A stretch of 64,000 nucleotides of DNA from Amylostereum areolatum (Eukaryota; Basidiomycota; Agaricomycetes; Russulales; Stereaceae). The stretch covers positions 62,001 to 126,000 of the forward strand of contig SAXG01000081.1 of the NCBI GenBank assembly GCA_012932865.1. The letters are read 5' to 3'. Under the pieces are notes generated by a model. That model saw only the letters and a list, made by a program, of their open reading frames with translations, did no database searches and was not told where the DNA came from. Below are positions 10,816-22,784 of this stretch, one piece after another; within the stretch, counting starts at the first letter, position 1; the number at the start of each line of letters is the position of its first letter. The translations under genes and the position numbers were made by a program.

Positions 10816-12350
10816 CTACGCAATTCCCGTCGACTCAATGTCAGACCCCTTTGAGCGTTCCTCTTCGATTTGAACACTCGAAAGCTCTCCAGAATCGGAG
10901 TCGCAGCGGTTCTCGATATCGAATAACGAGGACTCCCGATCGCTTTCCGCACGAGTGGTCATCGTGACACGTCGAATGGTAGATACCTCCGGTCGGACGG
11001 GAACCGGGAGAGGGTACGCAAACTGGCGGTCGCAGTGAGCCTTTTCAAGACAAACGACAACAATCACCACGGTTGGGTAGATCCCCTACCCCCACAGGAG
11101 AGGTGAGAAGCGAAAAGGACGAGCGCATAGCAGAGACTTACGACTAATTGTATAAGTGCACCCTTGACAAAATTGTCTCCCGCGGTTATGACTTCCGCGG
11201 GACCTCCGTATGGAAATGATGTCGCCATCACCTTTTTTAGAGTGTAGGCGACTACAAATATCTGGGTCGTGTGTTCATGAGATCCCAGATAGCATAGAGT
11301 CCAACAGGACGCACCCAAAGTACGCAATATACTGCTCCCGACTCGAGCAGCAGGGCCATGATTTTTTCAGTACGTGTACGTGTGCTCCCCCTTTGAAGAT
11401 TGGCGTGGACGGCTCTACGATGGCTCCTATAACGACTGTATGAGCGCGTACATGGAAAAGGTTCAATATTCAATTGGAGAAATCACCAAGCTTTACACCC
11501 GACAAGGGACGTCGACCACAGATTGGTGAAGAGGGACAGGGCAAATGCGGAGGCTCCAAATACATCGTCAGACGGGATCGCCGATGCTTGGCTTTGTGAA
11601 GGAAGGAGATTGAATGTCTTCGATTTACAGACCGTATGCGAATTGTGTGCTGATAGAGCTGGGAAGTGTTACAAAGAACAAGTCAATCGTCGTACTTGGT
11701 CCATGACGGTGAATACATACCTAGGGTAGATATAAGCAGTATCGTCGACACTACCTGAACGTATCTATTGTGGTGCCACAATATCCATGCGCGCCAGAGG
11801 ACTATCCCATCGCTGAGCAGGATCTTCCAGGAATGATTAGAAAAAGTGGTCAGAAACAGCTACCAAAGCAAGTTTGGATGCGCACATCGACAACGAGAAG
11901 GGCTGCGGGAACACATTGATCCAACGCGCCTGAAAATACTTCATCCAAGGTGTAGACACTGGGGCTTATGAGCTTGTAGAAGGAGCGGAGGCGTAGAGCC
12001 CAGTGCATCGCAGCGCAAGCATACATGACGATGGTGACCAGCAACATCGATTTCGTAACCGCGGATTTGACACCTCTCTCCCTGTATGCATTAGGTTGTT
12101 AGCGGGGGATACTGGTGGAATGGGCTGGCCGCCACTACACGTACACAATGTGATAGAGTGCGAAACCAAGGAGGAGTGTGAATATACCTGAATACGATGA
12201 AGCATCAGTCATATCCTACGGCGACGAGCATGAGAACACACCAAATGTAAGTGTCTCCGTAATAATTGACGTGGCCCTGGAATGCGTGTAGATTTCTGTG
12301 AACCCTTGTTCGAAGGTCCCGTCAAAAGAAACATCGCGGACAAAGTACAT
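10816..12350 (-). CDS. Agaricomycete multi-pass membrane orphan
   Basis: Minus-strand multi-exon gene from an ATG at 12350 to the TAG at 10816-10818. Recognisable exons, in order: MYFVRDVSFDGTFEQG, a YYGDTYIW segment, IFTLLLGFALYHIVYV, SMLLVTIVMYACAAMHWALR, ILLSDGIVLWRAWILW, FALSLFTNLWSTSLVGCKAW, EKIMALLLESGAVYCVLW and a hydrophilic tail rich in D, E and S. This order (YYGD; CHW/MHW; LLSD..V.WRAWILW; LATNLW/FTNLW; LESG..YC) is typical of a large family of roughly seven-helix membrane proteins of unknown function in agaricomycetes. Introns are about 50-60 nt. Splice positions around 12230-12280 are uncertain, with a phase problem that may be another base error. Likely plasma or endomembrane protein; function unknown. 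Confidence 0.72.
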
Positions 12351-13503
12351 TTCGAAGTTGGTGTGTTGGAGCGTCTGTTACGGAGTTGGGAGGGTGTCAG
12401 TATATCGCCTGGGTCGAAGTGTCAGCGCCTGTACGATAGAGCTTTTATGCTAACATGTGCGGCGCGGCAGTGTCAAATCGTCGATGACTCGTTACCGCAT
12501 CGCCGAGGAACGTAGCCCGTTATCTGCGAGGGGTTTCGGGGTCATGATATGGTATCTCGACGGGCTTAATCCAGATTATCAACTTACTTTCTGCGCCTAC
12601 GAGGCTGCGCGGCGAGTGGCTACGACCAACATTCATCGCTAGCTTTGGTGAAAACGGGCGTGTCCTTCTACACGACTGGGTCCTTCCTGGCCAGATGCGC
12701 AGAATCAGAACGTGCGGATTCTCACGATCGATCGTATTGCTGGTGTACGATGGTTCTCTCCTCGTCGAGATGCAGTACTTATCCTAGGGGACAGTGCTGA
12801 GATGTAGGAGCTGGCGCGGCGCGTGGTTGCGAAGGAGACATGCATGCCATCGTCGGCCATGCATAGGTCGAGGTCAGCGGCGGGAGATCTAGGGAAGTAC
12901 AGACAGGGGGGGCGTTGAGAATCGTGTACACACACCGTATGATCGCGGTGTTGAACGTAGAGAGGAACCTGAGCTTGGTCACGGTCGAGGAAAATGTCCA
13001 CGGCGGCGGCGCACAGAAAGAGTCGTCGTCACGGTGGGTGACTGAAAGTGTAACGTGAGTGACGTGGGCCAGAGTCACGTTCCCCCGTTACGGGGTTGCC
13101 GGTTGCCACTTGCCCGCCACTCGTCATTCAATCCAAGGCTCTCTTCACTTTCCCTTCTGCCGAAAATCCCGGTTATATATGGTCAGAAAGCCAGAAAATT
13201 GAAGGAGCCCAACAGTGCCATCGCATGGTCTCGTGAGAACCGCCCTCGTATGTTCAGTTCACAACTAACTCCGAACCGCGACAAGGATCTGTTTGTGTGA
13301 TAGTACAAACAGGCGTGCATCATCGTGGCCCCGAGACTTCTGCGACGAGATGTGGTGACCTTTCCTTCTTATCTGGCTTCCCTAGGACAACGTGTGTGTC
13401 ACACAGCACCGGGAGTGGCGGTCGTGTTCTAGTTTTATACGCGCGTTCGAATCGACTCCACCACTGCACCTCCCTCCTCCCTCCCCAACACATCCAACGC
13501 GTC
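12351..13503. other. Intergenic region; TATA box before Hsp70-like copy B
   Basis: Open frames here on either strand have no recognisable protein character. TTTTATACGCGCG at 13433-13445 lies about 60-70 bases before the ATG at 13504 and is shared with copy D (TTTTATACGCGC at 23189-23200), so it is probably the core promoter. Confidence 0.5.
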
Positions 13504-15958
13504 ATGAACGACAGACAACCTTACCACGGCGTCCAAACGTCGCCTCGTCCTCGCCTTCGACCTCGGGACAACCTTCAGTGGCATATCGTACGCGGTATTG
13601 GATCCTGGGCAAGTCCCCAAGATCTGCACCGTGTCGAGGTGCGCGTTCTCTCGTTCTCTTCGCCCCCCTTTCTGTTGACGAGCCGTTTTGAATCGAATTA
13701 CGATAGATACCCTGGACAAGATGCCGGGGACTCCAAAATACAAACCGTCATCTACTACGACGCCGACGGTAAAGTCGTCGCGACCGGAGCAGAGCAGCCA
13801 CCCGTGGGCGACGGTGATTGGGATGATGTTCAGCCTCAGAAACTGGAATGGTGCGTATGCTCCTCAGATTCGTCGTCTCCGCGGCTGAAGTTCCTTGCCA
13901 CAGGTTTAAACTTCTTCTTCGCCCCCGACATACCGCCGTAGTCAACAAAAACATCCCCACGCCTAACCTTCCGCCCTCCAAGAAAATCACGGACGTCTAC
14001 GCCGACTTTTACCGCTACCTCTTCTCCCGCGCCCGCGAGTACATCTGCCAAACCCACGCCAACTGGAGACAGCCTCTGGGACTCCATCGCGGACGACATC
14101 GACTTCGTGCTGAGCCACCCGAACGGTTGGGAGGGTGCGCAGCAGAACGCGATGCGCAAGGCTGCTGTTGAAGCCAAACTCGTGCCCGATACGCCCTCGG
14201 GACGGGAACGTGTAACGTTCGTGTCCGAGGGCGAGGCGAGCTTTCATTACTGCGTGTCCAGTGGGCGTATCGCAGACTCAATCAAGGTAGGTCTCCTTCC
14301 CTCTTTTCGTGATCGATCGCTCGAGCGCTCATGTTTTGCTTCGAAAGACGGGGAACAACGTGATGGTCATCGACGCGGGCGGAGGGACGGTCGACCTGAG
14401 CACTTACACGTTTGCGGAAGCATCCCCTATCACGATCAAGGAGATTCGCTGCTCCAGGATGTGAGCACGTCCCATAGCCCTTGCTTCACACCTAAATTCT
14501 GCGTGTAGGTATCTTCGAGGGCTCCGTCATCGTGCGCAAACGTGCAGAACAGCACCTCATCAGTGAGTGTGTCTCCTGCTCCCGTCATCCTCGCTTACCT
14601 TCCTCTTCTTCCCGCAGCTCGACTCGGGACGTCGAAGTTCTCTGGAAAGGCTTACATCGACTCGATGGTCGATGAGTTCGACAAGAGCACCAAGAAACGC
14701 TTCAAGCCCGGCGTCGGCGATTCCTACGTCAAGTTTAGCAACATGACCGCAGACCGTGATATGAAGTTCGGGATACGGAATGGCCAGATAAAACTGACGG
14801 AGTGCGTAATATATACCTGTGCATCGTGTAATATAACTAACATGCATCCAGGGAGCAAGTAAGCAGCTTTTTCGACCCCGGGATCGAAGAAATCATCCGC
14901 GCGATCAAGGACCAGCAAGCCGCCGCGCCTATGACCGTCTCCGTACGTCCTTATTCTTGTTTATCATGCACACGGAGCTTTTTTTCATACTTCAGTTAGA
15001 CATACCTCTTGGTCGGAGGGTTCGCCGCGAGCGAGTACCTGTACTCGAAGCTGAGCTCGTTCTTGCGAGGTCAAGGATTCCAACTCTTCCGACCGGATAC
15101 TCACACGTAAGTCAATATTTCCGTCCTCTCGTCGTTCGCTCATGGATCATGTGCGCCGTTAGGAACAAGGCCGTTGCGGAGGGTGCGGTGTCGTTCCACA
15201 TTGACCATTTCGTACGCACGCGTGTGGCGAAGATATCGTATGGGACGATGTGCAACACGGTTTTCACGCCCTCCATCGGTGCTCATGCCAACCGTTACAA
15301 CACACAGGTTTCAACAGGACGACGGGCTATCGTACATTCCCGGAGCCTTTGACACCATCCTCAAGAAGGTTTGCTGTCTTCTTCCCCTCCCAGTTCCGAA
15401 TCCGTGCTGAACGGAAAACATATTCTCGTGGAACTTTTAGGGAAGACAAGTGGCAGAGACAACCACGTTCAAGAGCTCGTACTACCGAGTATCGAATAGT
15501 GCAATGAACGTGATAACTGGGACTTTGACCAGTTACCGCGGATCGAAACAGCAGACCCCGGCGTGGCGGGATGAAGACCCAGGTATACCGTATCCTTTGA
15601 CTCAATCCCGCCAGGCGTTGTACTACTTTTTCTAACTCATCGACGAGCAGACTCGTTCTCGACCTTGTGTACCATATCTGGCGATGTGTCCCGTGTGCCA
15701 AAGGTACTCAAGTGTGGGCCTGCAGGCGAAGCCTTTTACCGACAGGATTACGACATTGTGCTGTCCTTTGGGCTTACCGAGTTCAAAGCCCACCTGGAGT
15801 GGGAGGACGGCGGGGTTCAGCACCGGTGCGAAGTTTCTCGATCATCTATGGTTGTATCGCTATCTAATGGAGTCGTTGATCAATCGTTGATATTCCAAAG
15901 CGGGCCTGCGTCAGTGATCTACGAGGACGATTTTATGGTGACGGTTCCGGACGACTGA
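13504..15958 (+). CDS. HSPA12-like Hsp70 ATPase, copy B (frame-disrupted)
   Basis: Second tandem HSPA12-like ATPase. N-terminal LAFDLGTTFSGISYAVLDPG, middle VLSHPNGWEGAQQNAMRKA and VTFVSEGEASFHYCVS, phosphate-2 loop VIDAGGGTVDLSTY at about 14365-14406, adenosine motif LVGGFAASEYLYSKL near 15013-15057, C-terminal GPASVIYEDDFMVTVPDD with stop 15956-15958. It keeps the exon layout of copies C and D. Three single extra bases disturb the frame, near 13533, 14064 and 14446. Copy B is closest in wording to copy D (for example NIPTPNLPPSK and SSGRIADSIK against NIPTPKLPPSK and SSSLVADSIK), so B and D probably share the most recent duplication. Substrate or partner unknown. Confidence 0.75.
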
Positions 15959-16428
15959 GTAGCTGTGGGCCCCGTGTGTACTATTTTGTGGATCGACTTT
16001 ACATACAAGCGCCTCTCAATGTCTTCAGAGGACCCCGCGTGATCTTGTTCGACGTCGAAAAGGAAGTGGCTGGCGTGTGGGTTTCGTACGTGACGTGACC
16101 GTTATGATCACATACCGTCACGTTTTCGCAACGGCACACGAAGGTCAGTCCGAACCTCCATACAAAACATACATTTTTATCGTGACACGCCCCCCTAACG
16201 TCCAACACGACTTGTATCTACATTTTATGCCGTTCTCACCTGCCTGATGGTGTCATGATCGCAAGGTGATCCCGCGGCAAGCAATGCGCAACGATACGGC
16301 GCGGCGACGGCCAATACACGCCCGCTCGTCGTGTCCACGGTTCCGCACGTTTCCCTTCTTCGCTTCCCCAACATCCCTCTATTCCTCCACTTTCCTCCTC
16401 ACCGTCGCTCACCACAGTGCACCCCACC
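15959..16428. other. Intergenic spacer
   Basis: About 470 bases with no recognised gene. A pyrimidine-rich leader precedes the strong start context CACCATGG at 16426-16433 of the next gene. No clear TATA box. Confidence 0.45.
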
Positions 16429-17807
16429 ATGGGCTGTCTATCCTCAAGACCCCGACGCCAGTCTCCCAACGACGAAGACGCGCATCGACGACCCTCTCTC
16501 GACGCCCCTTCCTACCCCACCCGCACCTCCAAAGACCCCGCCCACCTCGAGTCCCAACTCGCCGCCGCACGCGAACGCCTCCAGTCCGCCGGCGAAGAGC
16601 TCCACGACACGCGCACGAGGCTCGCCGCGTCCGAAACGCAGAACCGCGCACTGCAGGCGCAGCTCGCGCAGACGACGGACCTCCTCGCCACGCGCACGGC
16701 CGAGCTCGAGGCCGCGCAGGTCTTCCTTGGGACGCACGAGGCGTTCACGGACGTCCAGGTCGCGGAGGGGGTCACGGGGCTCAACTATGAGGCTATGCAG
16801 ATCGCCGTCGCGCTCGCGGATGCGCTCTCGCTCGCAGGCGCCGGGGAGGAGGGGAGTGGAGGTGTGACAAGGTCCGGGGGTGGGGCGGACGAAGGGGTGG
16901 GGAGGAACGGGCGGAGGAGGGGAGGCCGGGAGGAGGGACGGGTGGACGAGGCCAGGCGGTGGATTGGCTCCCCGCTCGCGGACGCCCTCACGTCGGCGGA
17001 CAACGCCCGGGACCCGCTCCTGCTCGAGATCGCGCTCCAAGCGTGCATCGTCGCCGTCGTGCGCCAGGTCCTCGTGCGCTGGCATTTCGGCGCGGAGGAC
17101 GAGGACGCGTCGCACGTGTTCCTCGACAAAGTCTCCGCCAGGATATTCGCCGAGGGTGCGTCCTATCTACTATTTTGTTCTATTCTTTTTCTGTCAATTG
17201 TGCCGTTGCTTATGTACTCGGTGCAGAGCCCGCCGCGGTGTCGGGACGCTGGCGCGCCCTCACCCGTCGATACGCCCAGGCGGCGCTCCAATCCCACCAC
17301 GACGTCGACACGGCGGGCATCTCCCTCATCACCGCCTCCGCCCTCTCCTCCGTCATCCTCCTCGCCCGCGTTCCCCTCACCGACCCATCACCCTTGCCGA
17401 CCCCCTCTCCCGCGCACGCCCCCTCCACCCCGTACGCTCGCGCCAAATCCCTCGTCCTCGACACCGTCGGCGACCGCCTCCGCGCACTCGTCGCCGAGTG
17501 CGTCGCGCTCAACCGCGTGATCGGGGAGGGCATCACGTCCGCGGCGATCGTGCCGTTCGTGGTGTCGCCCGGGGCGAAGTACGACGAGAAGTGCATGGTA
17601 GATGATCACGAGGTTGGGGAGGCGGAGGGGGGGGAGGGGGGGAGGGGCATGGTGCTGTGTTCGACGGGGCTGGGCCTGAGGAGGGACGTGAAGCGGCCGG
17701 ACGGGGGCGTGGATAGCATGTTGTTGGTGAAGCCGAACGTGGCGCTGAGGGTGGTGGTCGGTTTGGTACCGCCACGCGCGGGGGGTACTAATGTTCGGAC
17801 TTCATAG
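16429..17807 (+). CDS. Coiled-coil 'GLNY' family protein, intact copy
   Basis: Clean two-exon gene: exon 1 16429-17155, intron 17156-17226 (71 nt), exon 2 to the TAG at 17805-17807, 435 aa. The start lies in CACCATGG. Residues about 35-95 form a coiled coil (SQLAAARERLQSAGEELHD). Then come FLGTHEAFTD (about residue 98) and VTGLNYEAMQIAVALADAL (about 113), a G/R-rich linker, and a helical region with DPLLLEIALQACIVAVVRQV. Exon 2 gives EPAAVSGRWRALTRRYAQAA and ends with VLCSTGLGL...LLVKPNVALRVVV. It serves as the reference for the paralogues at 1-149 and 567-4677. The N-terminus MGCLSSRP begins with a glycine and a cysteine, so N-myristoylation or palmitoylation is conceivable. Agaricomycete genomes hold many similar proteins of unknown function; no catalytic motif is visible. 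Confidence 0.8.
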
Positions 17808-17941
17808 CGTGCTCTACCTACGGTTTGTGTTTTCCTTGTATCTCGGGTTGGGTATGTTTGTTTCGCATGCAGGTTTATATCACGATGATTCGATGTATGC
17901 AGTTGGTTTCCTCATCGTGCTCTCCTTCAGTCAGGCCAAAG

Positions 17942-18785
17942 CCACGTCACACGGCGTGATTCCACCCTCGCGTCACGAAGGTGGGGCGCCGCCATTGGGC
18001 GACTTCGTGGACTACCCAATCAGATCGCCTCTTTTACACCGTCACGCTCGTGGTCGAGCAATCCTGGTGGCCATCCACCTCTCCCCGTTTTCAGGTCATC
18101 GTCCTCGAGGAAGTTCTCCAAGGGATCCAGACGTCGTTCTGACTGATCGTAAACTTTTTAGAGTCGTTAGAACGGTATCTTTCGGAGACCGGTGTCGCGG
18201 CCGTTTCGGCATTCTCAATCTCAGCGCCAGCACTTACAGAGATCGCTGCGCCCCAGCGCCTGATTCCCGTTATGTCGGAAGCCCCGCTCACCGCCATGTT
18301 GCTCATTGGGCTCTTATACCAGAATGAGTGTCTTCTGGTAAGGTCTGCGACGGGAGACTACATTGGGCTCACCTTACGGAACTATCGTTCTGCCCTCCAA
18401 GTGGTCGAATTAAGGCTCACGTCCCACGCGACGTTCCCCGAGGACTTTCAGGTCGATGTGGACGAGGTTTTCCGGATCCGCGGTCGTCTACGCGCCATCC
18501 TTCCAGCGTTTATCCAGGAGCACCTCGTCCGCACGATGGACATGCACATGCCCTCGGATAACCCGCTCTGCGCGTTTGGGGCGGACCTCGAGCGCGACGA
18601 CCGAACGGCGCCGATGTTCGACGACGTCCAGCGGCTTGTGATCTTCATAAACGAAGAGCTCGTGCGAGTGAAAGATGCGTATCAAGCCTTTCTACCTCGC
18701 GGTGGACATAATGCGAACATTCCCAACGTCGTTCCAGCCGGAGATGAAGGAGGCATTCGACGCGATCGACATACCTGTCTATTGA
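17942..18785 (+). pseudogene. Unknown protein gene remnant
   Basis: A coding-like reading runs from about 17942 with TVTLVVEQSWWP and FQVIVLEEVLQGIQTSF, an in-frame TGA at 18140-18142, then NFLESLERYLSETGVAAVSA, an ATG at 18272 (MSEAPLTAMLLIGLLYQNE), RLRAILPAFIQEHLVRTMDM and LVIFINEELVRVK. After one extra base near 18674 it ends with MRTFPTSFQPEMKEAFDAID and a TGA at 18783-18785. Amino-acid composition and balanced helices look like real protein. I do not recognise the family and the true start is not found. The TGA may be a mutated codon, so this is listed as a pseudogene; a shorter intact gene starting at 18272 is possible. Confidence 0.45.
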
Positions 18786-20272
18786 ATCGAGCCGGGATCG
18801 TTGGACACAAAGGAGAAAATAAGAGCAGTGCTCGAACCGATGCTTCTGTCGAGAGAGAGGATAGGTCAGTTGAACGGTAGAGAAGGAAAGGAAGAACAAG
18901 ATTGGAGAGGTCATCAGCAGCTCTGGAGATCTGGACGCCGTCGTGTCGAAAAGTATGAGCATTTTCTGTTCGTATGTACGCGTTCCATAGGGTTCATTTT
19001 GGAGGTATTCATCCAGAAGAAACCAGCAAGGGTGCATCGACGAGATTCAGTGACTTGAGAACTTGCCGTGCTCCCGATCACTCGCGTACCTCAGTCGACA
19101 CAATCCCAAGTCAGCGAGATACCAGAGTACGCCCGCGTTGTACGAGACCCGCTGGGTCAGTCTGACTAGAGGAGTAAACATATGCTTCCAGCTGACCGTA
19201 GGATTTTTCCGAGATCCCTCTGGGTGAATTTGGGCGTCGTACTCCCAAAGGAGTGTGTCGCGAGGTGCGATGAGGAATCGAGTCGCCGTATGCCTGTCAC
19301 GCTGTGAGAGATGAGAAGTTAGACATTAGAATGAGAGGTGTTGGGGATGGGGGAACGATTCGGGGTGTGCGCAAGGGAGAGGGTGGCGAATTGGATTGAG
19401 GAAAAAACGGACCTGTACGGACTCGTCGGGCCGTGGCAAGCACGTGACTTGACGCTAATTGCCTTCTTCCGCTCTCCTTCCTCTTCCCCTTCTGTCAGCC
19501 ATTTCTCTGTATCCATCTCGACTCAGTTCACTCGTGGCCGCAGAATACCTCATATAACGAAGGATATGCGTCAATCCGACCTCATTGATGAATAGAATGT
19601 GTGAGATCATGTGACTGTCGCGGTGCCTTCTCCCGCCTTCTCCCGCGCGGCTTGCGCCTCCCGCCCATCGTGCTGAGACCCCCTCTAAGTTACTACTTAC
19701 ACCCTCTCCGGGACCTTGGCGGTTCGACATCGCGCAAATAGGTTCCTCTGTTTCGAGCTCCCCTTCCTGTGGATTCGTGGCGGACTCGGCTTTCGCAGAA
19801 TCCTTCATGCGCGTCAGGTAAGTTGTCAGCGCTCTCCTTGCAAACCCGGGACGGAATGCGTCAGCGCGTCAGCGCTTGAACCTACGGGAGGTGTATTGGA
19901 TGGTAGAAGATCGAAGCAGGTGTATCTTGGCATGCGTGCTTGCTTGATTATGGTGCGTTGTCATTTCCTGGGGGTGTCTGTCTTGTTGGATAACCTGCCA
20001 TCTGCAGTCGAATGTACCAATCAGATAATCCCTCGCCTCTTCGACTGCATACTCCAACCATTGCATGTACATACCTCTCTAAAACGACAATCGAAGCAAT
20101 GTTATCTCTGCAATTCACCCACGTACGGTTTGTGCGCTATTCTTGCCACGAAGCATACACCACGAGGCCGTTCGAAGACCTCTCCTGAAGAACCCAAATA
20201 CACGTCTCCTCGTCTCCCACACTCGGTCACTCGCCTTCGCCAATCGTCATCCTATCCACCATCTCGAACAGC
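18786..20272. other. Long intergenic region
   Basis: About 1.5 kb without a recognisable gene. It holds the 16-base repeat GTCAGCGCGTCAGCGC at 19860-19875, also present at 10653-10668. Open frames here are short and of random composition. Confidence 0.5.
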
Positions 20273-22784
20273 ATGCCAACCCGTCCACCGTACCACGGCC
20301 TCAAACGCAAGCTTGTCATCGCATTTGATCTAGGGACGACCTTCAGCGGCGTCTCGTACGCGATTTTGGATCCAGGCAAAGTTCCGGAGATAAGGACGGT
20401 CACTAGGTACGTACCCACCCTCTGTAGTATACGTCCTGCGCTGAGCTGACATATGCCGTATGTGTAGATTCCCAGGCCAAGACGCTGGCCACTACACGGT
20501 ACAGACGGTCGTATACTACGACGAGCAGGGAAAACTTCTCGCTGCTGGAGCCGAGGAGCCGCCCATTGGCGATGGAGGAGAGGATGAAGACGACTGGCAG
20601 GACATCGAACCGCTCAAAGTCGTATGGTACGTTCTGCTTCCTCCCGCTTATCCCTCCCACCCTTACCGTCTCGGATCCCGGCAGGTTCAAGCTCTTACTC
20701 CGCCCCAAAGCAACCGCGCACGACAAGTCCATCCCACGGGCCACGCTCCCGCCTTCGAAAGACATAGTCGACGTCTTCGCCGACTTCTACCGGTACCTGT
20801 ACGAACACGCGCGGACGTACATCCGCGAGACGAACGCGAACGGTGATATGCTCTGGGCGTCGCTCAAGGATGACGTCGCCATCGTGCTCAGCCATCCGAA
20901 CGGGTGGGCGGGTGCACAGCAGGGCGCGATGCGCAGGGCCGCGGTGAAGGCGGGGATGGTGCCGGATACGCGCGAGGGGAGGGAGAGGATCACGTTCGTG
21001 TCCGAAGGGGAGGCTAGCTTCCACTATTGCGTGGCGCGGGGGCTGATGGACGAGGTCGTCGAGGTGCGTACAGTGTCCTTAGTATCGCCTCTTCCCTCTC
21101 GTCTCATGGTGCATGGCGTTCATAGGTTGGGAACAACGTCATGATTATCGACGCCGGGGGTGGGACGGTCGACCTCAGCACCTACACGTTCGCGAAGCGT
21201 CTCCCCGTCAAGATCTCCGAGATCGCCGCGCCTGGATGTACGCTGTCCTCCTTGACTATAGTTTAAATCAATCCCGACCTAGTTTCTACCAGGCATCTTC
21301 CACGGTTCCGTCATTATCCGCCAACGCGCCCACGACTATCTGCACAGTACGTATCCTCGTCGGGTCCTAGACGTCAAACTTTCACTTCCTTTGCTCACTC
21401 CTCTAGAAAAGCTCAAGGGCTCGCGTTTTGGCGAGAAGGCTTACCTGGATACTATTACCGACTGCTTCGACCAGGTCGCGAAAAAACGATTCAAAGGCGT
21501 CGGAGACTCCTTGGTCAAATTCAGCAGCCTCATCAGCGAGCGCGACCCCCGCTTGGGCATCCGGAACGGGCAGTTACGGCTGACTGAGTATGTGTGCTAC
21601 TTGGTAGCATGGTTGTACCTCAACTGACAGTGTGTGGCGTGCGCTATGTGCAGGAAGGAGATGCGCGTGTTTTTCGACCCATCGATCCAGGAGATAATCC
21701 GCGCCATCGAGGCGCAAAGGGAGGCGGCTTCCCCCGCTCAGATACCCGTGCGTTCTTCCATTTTATCTCGTGCTCTATTTGTCTCAAAACGGGTTGTCTT
21801 GGTCCAGACCTTCTGCCTCGTCGGCGGTTTCGCCGCAAGCGAATACCTCTTCAGCGAGCTGAGCATGCACCTGAAAGGCGACGGTGTAAGGCTTTCGCGG
21901 CCAGACGAGCATGCGTGCATTTTCTTTTTCTTGGGTCCTCACTTTTGTATGACGCTAACTTCGGCTTCACAGGGGCAAGGCCGTCGCCGAGGGCGCCGTG
22001 TCGTTTCACATCGACCACTTCGTCTCGACGCGGGCCGCCCAGTTCACATACGGCGTCGAAGCCACGGGAGAGTACGATCCTCGGAACAAAAGTCATGTAA
22101 GGCGCAAGCACGACACTTTCTTGAGCCCGAACGGCACGCGATACATCCGGCGGGTCTTCGAGCCGCTCCTGGTCAAGGTACTCACTTCCCGCACCCACCC
22201 CTTTTACCGCGCATATATGCTTATGGACGTGTGTTTTTCAGGGCACCCTCGTCGGCGAGACGACCGAGTTCAAGCAGGAGTTCGTGCAGTCGGCGGACGA
22301 CAAGGACGCGCTGCGCATGATAGAGACTGACATCCTGTGCCACACCGCGGTTAGCCCGCCCGAGTTCGTGAACACCTGGAATGGTGAGTGTGTTCTGGCT
22401 TCAATTGGGGTCGGTGCGATGGCAAGGAGCTGATGGTGTGGGGCACAGCGGGCTTTCGGACGATGTGCACGATCAAGGCGAACGTGTCGCACGTCCCGAC
22501 GTCGGTGACGCGTGGGCCGCGGGGAAAGTACCATACACGGGAGTACACTGTCGTGCTGTCGATGGGGTTGACGGAGTTCAAGGCGCATTTGCTGTGGACA
22601 GATAAGGTAGTCGTTTTGCTATGTTGACCTTTGGACGAACGAAACTGACGGCTCGACATGCAGGGCGTGGTAAAACGGTGCGATTTCTTGTGTCTCCATC
22701 GGAGGATTGGGCTGAAGTGTCCTTTTCAGGAGCCCGGCGAATATTATCTACGATGGTGACTTCGCGGTCACCGTGGCCGATTGA
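20273..22784 (+). CDS. HSPA12-like Hsp70 ATPase, copy C (intact)
   Basis: Intact multi-exon gene, ATG 20273 to TGA 22782-22784, with about eleven short introns (first at 20407-20467). Order of features: LVIAFDLGTTFSGVSYAILD (phosphate 1), FPGQDAGHYTVQTVVYYDEQ, DIVDVFADFYRYLYEHART, VLSHPNGWAGAQQGAMRRAA, ITFVSEGEASFHYCVA, NVMIIDAGGGTVDLSTYTFA (phosphate 2), KRFKGVGDSLVKFSSL, FFDPSIQEIIRAIEAQ, TFCLVGGFAASEYLFSEL (adenosine motif), GKAVAEGAVSFHIDHFVSTR, a middle with RYIRRVFEPLLVK, YTVVLSMGLTEFKAHLLW and IIYDGDFAVTVAD. The C-terminal third differs more from B and D than the ATPase core does. Probably a cytosolic ATPase of the HSPA12 type; known members lack a canonical substrate-binding domain. 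Client or process unknown. Confidence 0.85.
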
